Under the pieces are notes generated by a model. It was not told the origin of the DNA. It did no database searches and saw only the letters and a program-made list of their open reading frames with translations. The translations under genes were made by a program, and so were the position numbers. A stretch of DNA of 64,000 nt from VRUE01 sp963732225 (GTDB lineage: Bacteria > Actinomycetota > Thermoleophilia > Solirubrobacterales > 70-9), in contig CAVSYR010000006.1 in assembly GCA_963732225.1 (NCBI GenBank), positions 1-64,000 of the forward strand. The letters are read 5' to 3'. Positions 46,298 to 55,531 of the stretch are shown piece after piece. Position 1 is the stretch's first letter, and each line of letters starts with the position of its first letter.

Positions 46298-48919
46298 ATG
46301 AAAGCTGCCGAGATCCGCCAGACCTACCTCTCGTTCTTCGAGCAACGCGGGCACAAGATCGTGCCCTCGGCCTCGCTGGTGCCCGCGGCCCACGATCCCT
46401 CGGTGCTGCTGACCACCGCCGGCATGCAGCCCTTCAAGCCCTACTTCCTCGGCCGCGAAAAGCCGCCAGCGCCGCGCCTCGCCGACGTGCAGAAGTGCTT
46501 TCGCACCACCGACATCGAGGAGGTCGGCAACACCGCCCGCCACCTCACCTTCTTCGAGATGCTCGGCAATTGGAGCTTCGGCGACTACTTCAAGGAGGAG
46601 TCGATTCCCTGGGGATGGGAGCTCTCGACCGAGGGGTTCGGCATGGACCCGGAGCGGATCTGGGTCACCGTCTTCGGCGGCGACGAGGAGCTCGGGCTCG
46701 GCCCTGACGAGGAGGCGATCGAGATTTGGCGCGGCGTCGGCGTGCCTGACGAGCGCATCGTCCGACTCGGCCGTGAGGACAACTTCTGGCAGGGGGGGCC
46801 GATCGGCCCCTGCGGCCCGTGCTCGGAGCTCTACCTCGACCGCGGTCCCGAGTTCGGCGGCGAGGACGATCGGCCCGGCGACGACACCGACCGCTTCCTC
46901 GAGTTCTGGAACCACGTCTTCATGACCTACGACCTCGGCGCCGACGGCTCGCTGGCGCCGCTGCCGATGCGCAATATCGATACCGGCATGGGGCTCGACC
47001 GCATGGCGGCGGTTCTCCAGGACGTGCCCTCGGTCTACGAGACCGACCTGATCCGGCCGCTGATCGACCTCGCCGAGGAGATCTCGGGACGCTCCTACGA
47101 CGAGGGCGGCGCCGTGACTCGGGCGATGCGGATCGTCGCCGACCACTCGCGCGGCAGTGCCTTCCTGATCGCCGACGGCGTTGTGCCCTCCAACGAGGAC
47201 CGCGGCTACATCCTGCGCCGGATCATGCGGCGGGCGATCCAGCAGGGCCGCACGCTTGGGCTCGAGGCGCCCTGGCTCGGCCGCTTCGCCGAGCGCGCGA
47301 TCGAGATCATGGGGGAGACCTACCCGGAGCTGGTCGCCGAGCGCGAGACGATCGCCCGCTGGGTCGGCGACGAGGAGGAGAGCTTCGGCCGCACCCTGGA
47401 GCGGGGCAGCGAGTTGCTCGAGCGCCTGGTCGCTGAAGCCAAGGAGTCGGAGACCTCCTGGATCGAGGCGCCCGACGCCTTCGAGCTGCACGACACCTAC
47501 GGCTTCCCTTACGACCTGACCAAGGAGCTGCTTGCCGAGCAAGGCCTCTCGGTCGACGACAGCGGCTTCGAGGAGCTGATGGAGGAGCAGCGCCAGCGCT
47601 CCCGCGGCGGCTCTGCGACTGCGCACGGCTCCGAGGATCGTCACGAGCGCGTGATCGCCTTTGCCGGCTCCGCAGCGCCGACGAACTTCGTCGGCTACGA
47701 GATGTTGCGCTCGACCACCGGACTCGCCGCAGTTGCGCGCGAGGACGGCCGTGCCCTGGTCAAGCTCGAGGAGAGTCCCTTTTACGCCGAGGGTGGTGGC
47801 CAGGTCGCCGACTCGGGGACGCTCAGCTGGGAGGGCGGCGAGGCGCGCGTGCTCGACGTCTACCGCGTCGGCGAGGACCAGGCCCTGGAGGTCGAGCCGA
47901 CGGGTGAGATAGACCCGAGCACCGCAGTAGTCGCCGAGGTTGATCGTGAGGTCCGCCACGCGACGATGCGCAACCACACCGCCACGCACCTGCTGCACGC
48001 GGCGCTGCGCGAGCGGCTCGGCACCCACGTGCGCCAGGCCGGCTCCGCCGTACGCCCGGACAAGCTGCGCTTCGACTTCACCCACGGCCAGGGGCTCGGC
48101 GAGGAGGAACTGCGCGCGGTCGAGGACCAGGTCAACGAGTGGATCAAGGCGAGCCGCCCGGTGCGCTGGATCGAGATGGAGCGCGCCGAGGCCGAGCGGC
48201 TGGGGGCGATGGCGCTCTTCGGCGAGAAGTACGGCGAGTGGGTGCGGGTGGTCGAGGTCGACGGCGTCTCGCGTGAGCTCTGCGGCGGCACTCACGTCGC
48301 CAACACGGCCGAGATCGGCATCTTCAAGATCGCCTCAGAGGGCTCCAGCGCGGCCAACGTGCGCCGGATCGAGGCACTCAGCGGCCCTGCGGCGATCGAC
48401 TGGTTCCGCCAGTGCGAGCAGCGCCTGGACGAGGTCGGCGAGCTGCTCGGCTCTCCGCAGGACCCGATCGCCGGCGCCCGCCGTGCCGCCGAGCGACTTG
48501 CGGAGGCCGGCAAGGGCGCCGAGCAGGCGCAGAAGCAACTTCTGGCTGAGGAGGCCGACCGCCTCGTCGCCGAGGCGGTTGAGACGGGCGGCGTCAAGCT
48601 CGCCATCTCACGGGCGCCGCTCGCCGACCAGAAGCAGCTGCTCGATCTCGCCAACCGGGTTCAATCGAAGCTCGGCGGCGCGGCCGCCGTGGCGCTCGGC
48701 GGGGCCGAGGGGAACAGGGTCGCCCTGGTCGTCCTCGTCTCCAAAAACGCGGTAGAGCGCGGTCTCTCGGCCGCTGCGGTGGTGCGCGAGGCGGCGCCGA
48801 TCGTCGGCGGGGGCGGTGGCGGCCGCGATGACATGGCGCAGGCCGGCGGCAAGGACGCCAGCAGGCTCGATGAGGCGCTGGCGGCCGCGCGCGCGGCGCT
48901 CGAGCAGGCGGCTGGCTGA
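46298..48919 (+). CDS. alaS: Alanyl-tRNA synthetase
   Basis: 873 aa, full length. The N-terminal catalytic domain has FFEQRGHKIVPSASLVP and the TTAGMQPFKPYFLG region. The editing domain has the zinc site HTATHLLH, with a later Cys and His in LCGGTHVANT. A C-terminal DHHA1 domain ends near GGGGGGRDDMAQAGGKD. It charges tRNA-Ala and hydrolyses mischarged Ser- and Gly-tRNA. It follows the fused mnmA by 20 bases; a TAGGCT box lies 9 bases before the ATG. Confidence 0.95.
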   Translation: MKAAEIRQTYLSFFEQRGHKIVPSASLVPAAHDPSVLLTTAGMQPFKPYFLGREKPPAPRLADVQKCFRTTDIEEVGNTARHLTFFEMLGNWSFGDYFKEESIPWGWELSTEGFGMDPERIWVTVFGGDEELGLGPDEEAIEIWRGVGVPDERIVRLGREDNFWQGGPIGPCGPCSELYLDRGPEFGGEDDRPGDDTDRFLEFWNHVFMTYDLGADGSLAPLPMRNIDTGMGLDRMAAVLQDVPSVYETDLIRPLIDLAEEISGRSYDEGGAVTRAMRIVADHSRGSAFLIADGVVPSNEDRGYILRRIMRRAIQQGRTLGLEAPWLGRFAERAIEIMGETYPELVAERETIARWVGDEEESFGRTLERGSELLERLVAEAKESETSWIEAPDAFELHDTYGFPYDLTKELLAEQGLSVDDSGFEELMEEQRQRSRGGSATAHGSEDRHERVIAFAGSAAPTNFVGYEMLRSTTGLAAVAREDGRALVKLEESPFYAEGGGQVADSGTLSWEGGEARVLDVYRVGEDQALEVEPTGEIDPSTAVVAEVDREVRHATMRNHTATHLLHAALRERLGTHVRQAGSAVRPDKLRFDFTHGQGLGEEELRAVEDQVNEWIKASRPVRWIEMERAEAERLGAMALFGEKYGEWVRVVEVDGVSRELCGGTHVANTAEIGIFKIASEGSSAANVRRIEALSGPAAIDWFRQCEQRLDEVGELLGSPQDPIAGARRAAERLAEAGKGAEQAQKQLLAEEADRLVAEAVETGGVKLAISRAPLADQKQLLDLANRVQSKLGGAAAVALGGAEGNRVALVVLVSKNAVERGLSAAAVVREAAPIVGGGGGGRDDMAQAGGKDASRLDEALAAARAALEQAAG

Positions 48920-48922
48920 GCG

Positions 48923-49327
48923 ATGCGAATCCTCGCCCTCGACTACGGCACCGCCCGCACCGGCTGCGCAATCTCCGACCCGAGCGGCACGCTCTCGACG
49001 CCGCTACCGGTGATTGAGCCCTCCGAGGCCCGCTCGGTTGCCGAGCTGGTCGCCAAGTACGAGGTCGAGCGCGTCGTCGTCGGCCTGCCGCTGCACCTCA
49101 GCGGCGAGGAAGGCAGCCAGGCGGCCCTGACCCGGACCTTCTGCACCGAACTTGAAGCGATCCTCGACATCCCGGTCGAGGCCTACGACGAGCGGCTGAC
49201 CACCCGCATGGCCGAGGCCAGCAAGCGCGAAGGTGCCGCCGCCGCGCCGGACTCACTTGCCGCGGCCCACCTCCTGCAGGCTTACCTCGCCGGACAAGCC
49301 GCGATCGAAGAGAGCGGCGATGAGTGA
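48923..49327 (+). CDS. ruvX: RuvX/YqgF RNase H-fold protein (pre-16S rRNA nuclease)
   Basis: 134 aa. The pattern ILALDYGTARTGCAISDPSGTLSTPL at the N-terminus, VVVGLPLHLSGEEGSQA in the middle and VEAYDERLTT...DSLAAAHLLQAYL at the end is that of the YqgF family. Members process the 5' end of 16S rRNA or act on DNA junctions. It begins 3 bases after alaS and overlaps mltG by 8 bases, the usual actinobacterial order alaS-ruvX-mltG. Confidence 0.92.
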   Translation: MRILALDYGTARTGCAISDPSGTLSTPLPVIEPSEARSVAELVAKYEVERVVVGLPLHLSGEEGSQAALTRTFCTELEAILDIPVEAYDERLTTRMAEASKREGAAAAPDSLAAAHLLQAYLAGQAAIEESGDE

Positions 49328-50387
49328 CGATCACGCCGCGGCCGAACGCGAGCAGCGGCGGCGCGAGCGCGAAGAGCGCCGCGCCAAGCGAGAGGAGAAG
49401 GACGCTGGGAAAGAAACTGCGCCGGCGCCCGTCGCCGCGGCTCCGCCACCACCGGCTGCCGCGCCGCCTCCAACGCCGCCGCGTTCTCCTCGCGCAGGTG
49501 CCTCGGCTTCAAAGGCCCCCAAGCGTCCGCGCTCGAACGGCCGCCGGCTCGGCCTGGCGGTTGGCCTCGCCGCGGTCCTGCTCGGCATTGCTGCGATTGC
49601 CGCGCTCGCCTACAAGCACTTCCACAAAAGCACTCCACCGCCGGCCCCGGTGGTGCTGAAGACGATCACGGTGACGATTCCCGAGGGCTACACGCGCCCC
49701 CAAACCGCGGAAGTTGCCAAGCAGGAAGGCCTGCGTGGCGGCTACGAGAAGGCCAGCGTCCACTCCAAGTACCTCAACCCGGCCAAGTACGGCGGCAAGG
49801 GCGCGAAGGACCTCGAGGGCTTTCTCTTTCCCGACACCTTCGAACTGAAGAAGCACGCCAGCGCCGCCGAACTGGTGCAGCTGCAGCTCGAAGACTTCAA
49901 GAACCGCATCGCCGGGGTCAACATGAAGTACGCCAGCTCGAAGAACCTGACGACCTTCGACGTGGTCACGATCGCCTCGATGATCGAGCACGAGGCGGTC
50001 AGCGAAGGCGACCGCAAGAAGGTCGCCCGGGTGATCTACAACCGCCTGCACGAGGGGATGCCGCTGGGTATCGACGCGACCACCCGCTTCGCCACCGGCA
50101 ACTACACCGAGCCGCTGACCGAATCCGAACTGGCGGTCGAATCGCCGTACAACACCCGTACGCACACCGGCCTGCCACCGGGGCCGATCGACAGTCCCGG
50201 CCTCGCCTCGATCGAAGCTGCCGCCCACCCGGCCAAGGGCGACTACCTCTTCTACGTGGTCGAGCCCGGCGCCTGTAACAAGCTGGCCTTCTCCAAGACC
50301 GAAGCCGAATTCGAAGCCGACGTCGCCCGCTACAACTCGGCCCGCGAAGCGGCCGGCGGCAACTCGCCAACCAGCTGCGGGGAATAG
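49320..50387 (+). CDS. mltG: Endolytic murein transglycosylase MltG
   Basis: 355 aa. A long charged and Pro/Ala-rich cytoplasmic N-terminus (MSDDHAAAEREQRRRERE, then PPPPAAAPP) precedes a single membrane helix at about residues 77-97 and an extracellular YceG domain. The catalytic Glu is in VTIASMIEHEAVSEGDRKKVARVIYNRL, and YNTRTHTGLPPGPIDSPG is a second signature. It cuts nascent glycan strands at the membrane and so sets peptidoglycan chain length. It overlaps ruvX by 8 bases and is followed after 2 bases by aroE. Confidence 0.92.
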   Translation: MSDDHAAAEREQRRREREERRAKREEKDAGKETAPAPVAAAPPPPAAAPPPTPPRSPRAGASASKAPKRPRSNGRRLGLAVGLAAVLLGIAAIAALAYKHFHKSTPPPAPVVLKTITVTIPEGYTRPQTAEVAKQEGLRGGYEKASVHSKYLNPAKYGGKGAKDLEGFLFPDTFELKKHASAAELVQLQLEDFKNRIAGVNMKYASSKNLTTFDVVTIASMIEHEAVSEGDRKKVARVIYNRLHEGMPLGIDATTRFATGNYTEPLTESELAVESPYNTRTHTGLPPGPIDSPGLASIEAAAHPAKGDYLFYVVEPGACNKLAFSKTEAEFEADVARYNSAREAAGGNSPTSCGE

Positions 50388-50389
50388 CG

Positions 50390-51181
50390 GTGCCGCGGCT
50401 CGCCGTCCTCGGTTACCCGGTCGGCCACTCCCGCTCGCCGGCGATGCACAGCGCCGCGCTCGCCGAGCTGGGGCTTGGCGAAGAGTGGAGCTACGAGGCG
50501 ATCGAGGTCGCTCCCAACGCCTTTGAGGCACGGGTTCGGGCGATGCCCGGCGAAGGCTTCGCCGGGGCCAACGTCACGGTCCCGCACAAGGGGGCCGCGC
50601 TGTCGCTTGCCGATGAGCTCTCTGAGACCGCTCGCGAGATTGGCGCCGCCAACACGCTGGTCTTCGCCGACGGCGAGGTGCGGGCAGAGAACACCGACGC
50701 CGAGGGTTTCCTGCGTTCGCTCCCCGGCTCACCCAGCGGCAAGCGGGCGCTCGTGCTCGGCGCCGGCGGTGCCGCCCGCGCGATCGTCTGGGCGCTGCTG
50801 CGCGAGGGGGCCGAGGTGGAGGTGTGGAACCGCACTGAGCTGCGCTCCCAAAATCTCTGCGAGGAACTTGGTGGCTCGACTGTCGACGCACCCGAGCAAG
50901 CCGCTTATGAGCTGATCGTCAACACGAGCGCGGTCGGTCTCGGCGGCGAGGACCCCTTCGCCGAGCTGCCGTTGAACGCCGACGCGTTCGCGCCAAGCCA
51001 GACCGTGGTCGACATGGTCTACGGCAGTGAGCCCGCGGCTCTGCTGCGCGCCGCCGCTGGAGCCGGCGCCACCACCGTCAACGGCATCGAGATCCTCGTC
51101 CAGCAGGGCGCCCTCTCGCTCGAAACCTGGACCGGCCGCCCGGCGCCGCTCGACACGATGCGCGCCGCCGCCCGCGGCTGA
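50390..51181 (+). CDS. aroE: Shikimate dehydrogenase
   Basis: 263 aa from GTG. The N-terminal substrate domain has LGYPVGHSRSPAMHSAAL and NVTVPHKGAA, in which the catalytic Lys lies in PHK. The NADP domain has VLGAGGAARAIVWAL and VWNRT. The C-terminus has DMVYGSEPAALLRAA. It reduces 3-dehydroshikimate to shikimate. It follows mltG by 2 bases and precedes aroC by 28. Confidence 0.93.
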   Translation: MPRLAVLGYPVGHSRSPAMHSAALAELGLGEEWSYEAIEVAPNAFEARVRAMPGEGFAGANVTVPHKGAALSLADELSETAREIGAANTLVFADGEVRAENTDAEGFLRSLPGSPSGKRALVLGAGGAARAIVWALLREGAEVEVWNRTELRSQNLCEELGGSTVDAPEQAAYELIVNTSAVGLGGEDPFAELPLNADAFAPSQTVVDMVYGSEPAALLRAAAGAGATTVNGIEILVQQGALSLETWTGRPAPLDTMRAAARG

Positions 51182-51209
51182 GCGCCGCGCCGATAGCCTT
51201 GGCGCTCTG

Positions 51210-52376
51210 ATGAGCGGATTTAGGTTCACAACGGCGGGGGAGTCGCACGGGCCCGGTCTCGTCGCAATCGTCGAGGGCATGCCGGCCGGTCTCGAGCTCG
51301 ACCGCGAGGCGCTCGATGCCGACATGGCGCGGCGCCAGCTCGGCCACGGCCGCGGCGGCCGGATGAAAATCGAGACCGACACGGCCGAGATCCGCTCGGG
51401 CCTGCGCCACGGCCGCACGCTAGGCAGCCCAATCGCCGTCCTCGTCGCCAACCGCGATTACGCCAACTGGGAGGAGCGGATGAACCCGTGGCCGGTCGAC
51501 GCCGCGGTTGACGAGGTCCACCTGCCGCGCCCCGGCCACGCCGACCTCGTCGGCGCCCAGAAGTACGGCCACAGAGACATTCGCAACGTGCTCGAGCGCG
51601 CCAGCGCCCGCGAGACCGCCGCCCGCGTCGCTGCCGGCTCGATCGCCCGCGGCTTCCTCGGCGCGCTCGGCGTCAGCGTGCACAGCCACGTCACCCAGAT
51701 CGCCTCGGTCAAGGCACCCGAGCGCGACGACCTCGGTCCTGACGACTTCGCCGGCGTCGACGAGGACCCGGTGCGCTGCCTCGACGCCGAGGCCAGCGCC
51801 GCGATGGTGGCCGAGATCAACCGTCTGCGCAAGGCCAACGAGAGCCTCGGCGGCACCTTCGAGGTGCGCGCCTTCGGCCTCGTCCCCGGGCTCGGCTCTC
51901 ACATCTCCTGGGAAGATCGCCTCGACGGGCGCCTCGCCGGCGCCGTCGCCTCGATCCAGTCGGTCAAGGGGGTCTCGATCGGCGAAGCCTGGGACGTCGC
52001 CGGTCGCCCCGGCTCGGAGGCCCACGACGAGATCTTCTGGTCGGAGGCGCAGGGCTACTTCCGCGAAACGAACCACGCCGGTGGATTGGAGGGGGGCATG
52101 ACCAACGGTCAGCCGCTCTCGGTGCGGGCGGCGATCAAGCCGATCTCGACCCTGACCAAGCCGCTGCGCTCGATTGACACCGAGAGCAAGCAGCCGGCCC
52201 AGGCGCTGCGCGAGCGCACCGATTCGACCGTCGTCCCGGCCGCCGCCGTGGTTGCCGAGGCGATGGTCTGCCTTGTCCTCGCCCGCACTTACCGCGAGAA
52301 GTTCGGCGGCGACCACATCGACGACGTCTTTGCCGCGGTCGACGCCTACAAGAAGCGCATCGATTTTCGCGGATGA
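51210..52376 (+). CDS. aroC: Chorismate synthase
   Basis: 388 aa. Signatures are FTTAGESHGPGLVAIVEG at the N-terminus, ARETAARVAAGSIAR in the middle and the C-terminal DSTVVPAAAVVAEAMVCLVLA. It uses reduced FMN to make chorismate from EPSP. An ATG start with a weak TAGCCT box 10 bases upstream may allow separate transcription within the aro cluster. EPSP synthase (aroA) is not in this window. Confidence 0.94.
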   Translation: MSGFRFTTAGESHGPGLVAIVEGMPAGLELDREALDADMARRQLGHGRGGRMKIETDTAEIRSGLRHGRTLGSPIAVLVANRDYANWEERMNPWPVDAAVDEVHLPRPGHADLVGAQKYGHRDIRNVLERASARETAARVAAGSIARGFLGALGVSVHSHVTQIASVKAPERDDLGPDDFAGVDEDPVRCLDAEASAAMVAEINRLRKANESLGGTFEVRAFGLVPGLGSHISWEDRLDGRLAGAVASIQSVKGVSIGEAWDVAGRPGSEAHDEIFWSEAQGYFRETNHAGGLEGGMTNGQPLSVRAAIKPISTLTKPLRSIDTESKQPAQALRERTDSTVVPAAAVVAEAMVCLVLARTYREKFGGDHIDDVFAAVDAYKKRIDFRG

Positions 52377-52422
52377 ACCCTCCTTTTTCCGTCTCAGGGA
52401 TGGTTAATGGGGGGCGCATCCA

Positions 52423-53949
52423 ATGAAGCCCGCCCTCGTCTTCATCGGCTTCATGGGGGCCGGCAAGTCGACTGCACTCACCGCGGCTCGAGACGCCGGA
52501 CTGCGCACGACCGAGATCGACGACTTGATGGAAAAGGCGTTTGGCAAGCCGATCAGCCGCGCCTTTGAGGAGGACGGGGAGGAGGCCTTCCGCGCTCGCG
52601 AGGCCGAGGTGGTGGGCGAGCTGCTGGAGAAAGCGGATGGCGGCGCGATCGCGCTCGGCGGCGGCAGCGTGCTCTCCGAGCGGGTGCGCGCGGCGCTCGG
52701 CCGCCACGTGGTCGTCTGGCTACAGGTCGACGCGCGCGAGGCCTGGCGGCGGATCGCCCGCAGCGACCGCCCGCTTGCCAGCAACGCCGAGGACGTCGAG
52801 CGCCTGCTCGAAGAGCGCCAGCCGTTCTACGGGCCCCTCGCCGACGCGGTCATTCCGCCCGGCGACCGCGGTCTGATCTCCCGCGCGATGCCATCGCTTC
52901 TCACCCACACCGAGCTGCCGGCCGGAACGAAGATGCTCTGGGCCACGAGCGCTTCGGGTGAGTACCCCGTCTTCGTCGGCCCGGGTCTTCTCGGTGTCGG
53001 TCCCTGGCCGCTGCCAGGCCAGCGCTTCTGCGTCACCGATGAATCCGTCGGCCCGCTTTACGCCGATCACCTCGGGCCGCTCGCGGGCCGCATCGACCTG
53101 CCCCCTGGCGAGACGGCGAAGACGATGGCCGAGGCCGAGCGGGTGCTGCGCGAGCTGGCGCGCTTGGGCATGACGCGCGAGGACCACGTCGTCGCCCTCG
53201 GCGGTGGCGTCGTCGGCGACCTGGCCGGCTTCTGCGCCCACCTCTATCAGCGCGGCGTTCCGGTCGTGCAGGTGCCGACCACGCTGGTCGCCCAGGTCGA
53301 CTCGGCCTACGGCGGTAAGACCGGGGTGGACCTGCCCGAGGGCAAGAACTACGCTGGCGCCTATCAGCTGCCAGCAGCGGTCTTGGTCGATACGGAGACG
53401 CTGGCCAGCCTGCCAGCAGAGGAGCTGGCGGCCGGGTTCGTCGAGCTGCTCAAGACCGGGCTGCTCGCCGGCGGCGAGCTCTGGGAGCGCACCCGTGGGC
53501 TCGAGGCGCTCGATCCCACGCAGCTGGCTGAGCTTGTCTTCTCCTGCGCCCTCTACAAGTGCGAGGTCGTCGCCGCCGACGAGCGCGACGCGGGCCTGCG
53601 CGCGGTGCTCAATCTCGGCCACACGGTCGGGCACGCGATCGAGGCGGCCAGTAACTACGAGCGCTACCGGCATGGCGAGGCGGTCGGGATCGGCCTGCTC
53701 GCGGCCCTGCGGCTCTCGGATGCCGCCGGACTTCGGGAGGAGGTCGAGGCGATCCTGCGGCGACACCGGTTGCCCGTCGCGCTTGACTCCACGATCCCGG
53801 TCGATGCCGTGCTCGAGGCCCTGCAGCGCGACAAGAAGAAGACCGCGGCCGGCGTCGGTTTCGTCCTCCTCGCCGAGCCCGGAGCGCCCCAGGTCGGCCA
53901 GCTGGTTGATCCGGCTAAGGTCCGGGCTGCCGTGGAGGAGCTCTACTGA
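52423..53949 (+). CDS. aroKB: Fused shikimate kinase/3-dehydroquinate synthase
   Basis: 508 aa. Residues 1-165 are shikimate kinase, with P-loop FIGFMGAGKST, TEIDDLMEKAFGKPISRAFEEDG and a LGGGSVLSE loop. Residues 170-508 are DHQ synthase, with LGGGVVGDLAGFCAHLYQRG, VPTTLVAQVDSAYGGKTGVD, the metal-site LGHTVGHAIE and HGEAVGIGLL. Separate aroK and aroB genes lie side by side in many actinobacteria; here they are one frame with a linker of about 10 residues. The two steps are not consecutive in the pathway, so fusion probably serves dosage. The ATG of aroQ overlaps its stop. Confidence 0.93.
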   Translation: MKPALVFIGFMGAGKSTALTAARDAGLRTTEIDDLMEKAFGKPISRAFEEDGEEAFRAREAEVVGELLEKADGGAIALGGGSVLSERVRAALGRHVVVWLQVDAREAWRRIARSDRPLASNAEDVERLLEERQPFYGPLADAVIPPGDRGLISRAMPSLLTHTELPAGTKMLWATSASGEYPVFVGPGLLGVGPWPLPGQRFCVTDESVGPLYADHLGPLAGRIDLPPGETAKTMAEAERVLRELARLGMTREDHVVALGGGVVGDLAGFCAHLYQRGVPVVQVPTTLVAQVDSAYGGKTGVDLPEGKNYAGAYQLPAAVLVDTETLASLPAEELAAGFVELLKTGLLAGGELWERTRGLEALDPTQLAELVFSCALYKCEVVAADERDAGLRAVLNLGHTVGHAIEAASNYERYRHGEAVGIGLLAALRLSDAAGLREEVEAILRRHRLPVALDSTIPVDAVLEALQRDKKKTAAGVGFVLLAEPGAPQVGQLVDPAKVRAAVEELY

Positions 53950-54407
53950 TGACCACGTCCCACAACCGCGTCGCCGTCTTGCACGGGGTCAACTTCAACA
54001 TCCTCGATCGCCGCGACCCGGCGGTCTACGGTGGACTTTCGCTGCGTGAGCTGGAGAGCAAGATCGAACGCTGGGCCCACGAGTTCAACCTGGAAGCGAT
54101 CTTCTTCCAGACCAACTCCGAGGGCGAGTTCTGCGAGTACCTGCACCGCGTCCCTGAGCTCGCCGACGCGGCCTTGGTCAATGCCGGCGCCTGGTCCCAC
54201 TACAGCCGCGCGATCGCCGACGCGCTCGACGTCACCGGGGTGCCCGCGGTCGAGGTCCACCTCTCCAACGTCGAGGGCCGCGACGAGTGGCGCAAGCTCT
54301 CGGTCTTCGACGGTCTGGTCCTGACCAAGATCTTTGGCAAGGGCCCCGACGGCTACCGCGAGGCGCTGGAGCTGCTCGCCGGCGAGCTCGGCGCCGGCCC
54401 CGGCTGA
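53949..54407 (+). CDS. aroQ: Type II 3-dehydroquinate dehydratase, divergent
   Basis: 152 aa, normal length for the type II enzyme. The catalytic Tyr lies in DPAVYGGLS, and His in VEVHLSN. The first loop reads VLHGVNFNILDRRDP instead of the usual NGPNLNLLG-REP, and NAGAWSHYSRAIADAL replaces NPGAYTHTSVAL-DA. The fold and order of motifs still match. It converts 3-dehydroquinate to 3-dehydroshikimate. Overlaps aroKB and pepQ by one base each, so all three are co-translated. Confidence 0.87.
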   Translation: MTTSHNRVAVLHGVNFNILDRRDPAVYGGLSLRELESKIERWAHEFNLEAIFFQTNSEGEFCEYLHRVPELADAALVNAGAWSHYSRAIADALDVTGVPAVEVHLSNVEGRDEWRKLSVFDGLVLTKIFGKGPDGYREALELLAGELGAGPG

Positions 54408-55465
54408 TGGCGAGCCGTGCCGATCGCCTCGCTGCCCTCGTGGCCGAGCGCGAGCTCGACGGCTTCCTCGTCACCGACCTGGTCAACGTCGGCTACCTAA
54501 CCGGCTTCGGCGGCACCAACGGCGCCTGCATCTGCGGCGCCGAGCAGCGCATCTTTCTCACTGACTTCCGCTACACCGAGCGCGCCGAGGCCGAGGTTGA
54601 GGGCTGGGACGTGGTCACAGTGACCGACGATTGGTTGGGCGGCATCGCCTCCCGGCTCAGCGGCAAGACGGGCTTCGAAGACCACCAGATGGCGGTGCGA
54701 ACGCTGAAGCGCCTGGAGGAGAAACTGCCCGACGGAGTCACGCTCGAGGGTGCCGCTGGCACGGTCGAGAAGCTGCGCCGGGTCAAGGACGAGGCCGAGC
54801 TGGCGGCGATCGCCGCAGCGGCTGAGCTCGCCGATGAGATTTGGCGCTTCTCGCTTGAGCGCGGCCTCGTCGGGCGCAGTGAGCTTGACGTCGCCCGCGC
54901 CGCCGAGGCGCGCATGCGCGAGCAGGGCGCCGAGCCCTCGTTCCCGACCATCGTCGCTGCCGGGCCCAACGGCGCCCTGCCGCACGCCGAGCCCGGCGAG
55001 CGCGAGATCGGCCGCGGCGAGCTGGTCGTCTTCGACATGGGCGCCAAGCTGGACGGCTACTGCTCCGACGGCACCCGCACCTTTGCCACCGGCGAGCCCG
55101 GCGAGGCCGCTCGCTCCGTCTACGAGACCGTGCTCGAGGCCCAGGAAGCCTCGCTCGCGGCCGTCAAGGCCGGCGTCAGGGCCGAGGACGTCGACAGCGT
55201 CGCCCGCGAGCTGATCGCTGCTGCCGGCCACGGCGAGCGCTTCGGCCACGGCCTCGGACACGGCGTCGGCATCGAGGTCCACGAGGAGCCGCGCGTCTCA
55301 CAGCGCTCCGAGGACGTGCTCGAGACCGGTGAAGTGGTGACGATCGAGCCGGGGATCTACCTGCCGGGGGAGTTGGGCGTGCGGATCGAGGACCTGGTGG
55401 TCGTCACCACCGAGGGCTACCGCAATTTCAGCGGCCTGCCCAAGCAGATGCAGCTCGTCGATTAG
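54407..55465 (+). CDS. pepQ: Xaa-Pro aminopeptidase/dipeptidase (M24)
   Basis: 352 aa. An N-terminal creatinase-like domain is followed by a pita-bread catalytic domain with the five metal ligands in order: the two Asp in VVFDMGAKLDGYCSDGTRT, His in HGLGHGVGIEVHE, and the two Glu in VTIEPGIYLPG and GVRIEDLVVV. It removes or cuts peptides with proline in position two. In actinobacteria this gene usually sits between aroQ and efp; here four other genes separate it from efp at 59124. Confidence 0.9.
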   Translation: MASRADRLAALVAERELDGFLVTDLVNVGYLTGFGGTNGACICGAEQRIFLTDFRYTERAEAEVEGWDVVTVTDDWLGGIASRLSGKTGFEDHQMAVRTLKRLEEKLPDGVTLEGAAGTVEKLRRVKDEAELAAIAAAAELADEIWRFSLERGLVGRSELDVARAAEARMREQGAEPSFPTIVAAGPNGALPHAEPGEREIGRGELVVFDMGAKLDGYCSDGTRTFATGEPGEAARSVYETVLEAQEASLAAVKAGVRAEDVDSVARELIAAAGHGERFGHGLGHGVGIEVHEEPRVSQRSEDVLETGEVVTIEPGIYLPGELGVRIEDLVVVTTEGYRNFSGLPKQMQLVD

Positions 55466-55531
55466 CTAGCAGAACCCGGCAGGTCTCCTGCAACTCTCAT
55501 TGCGCCGGCCGAACCGGCCGATCAGCGCAGG

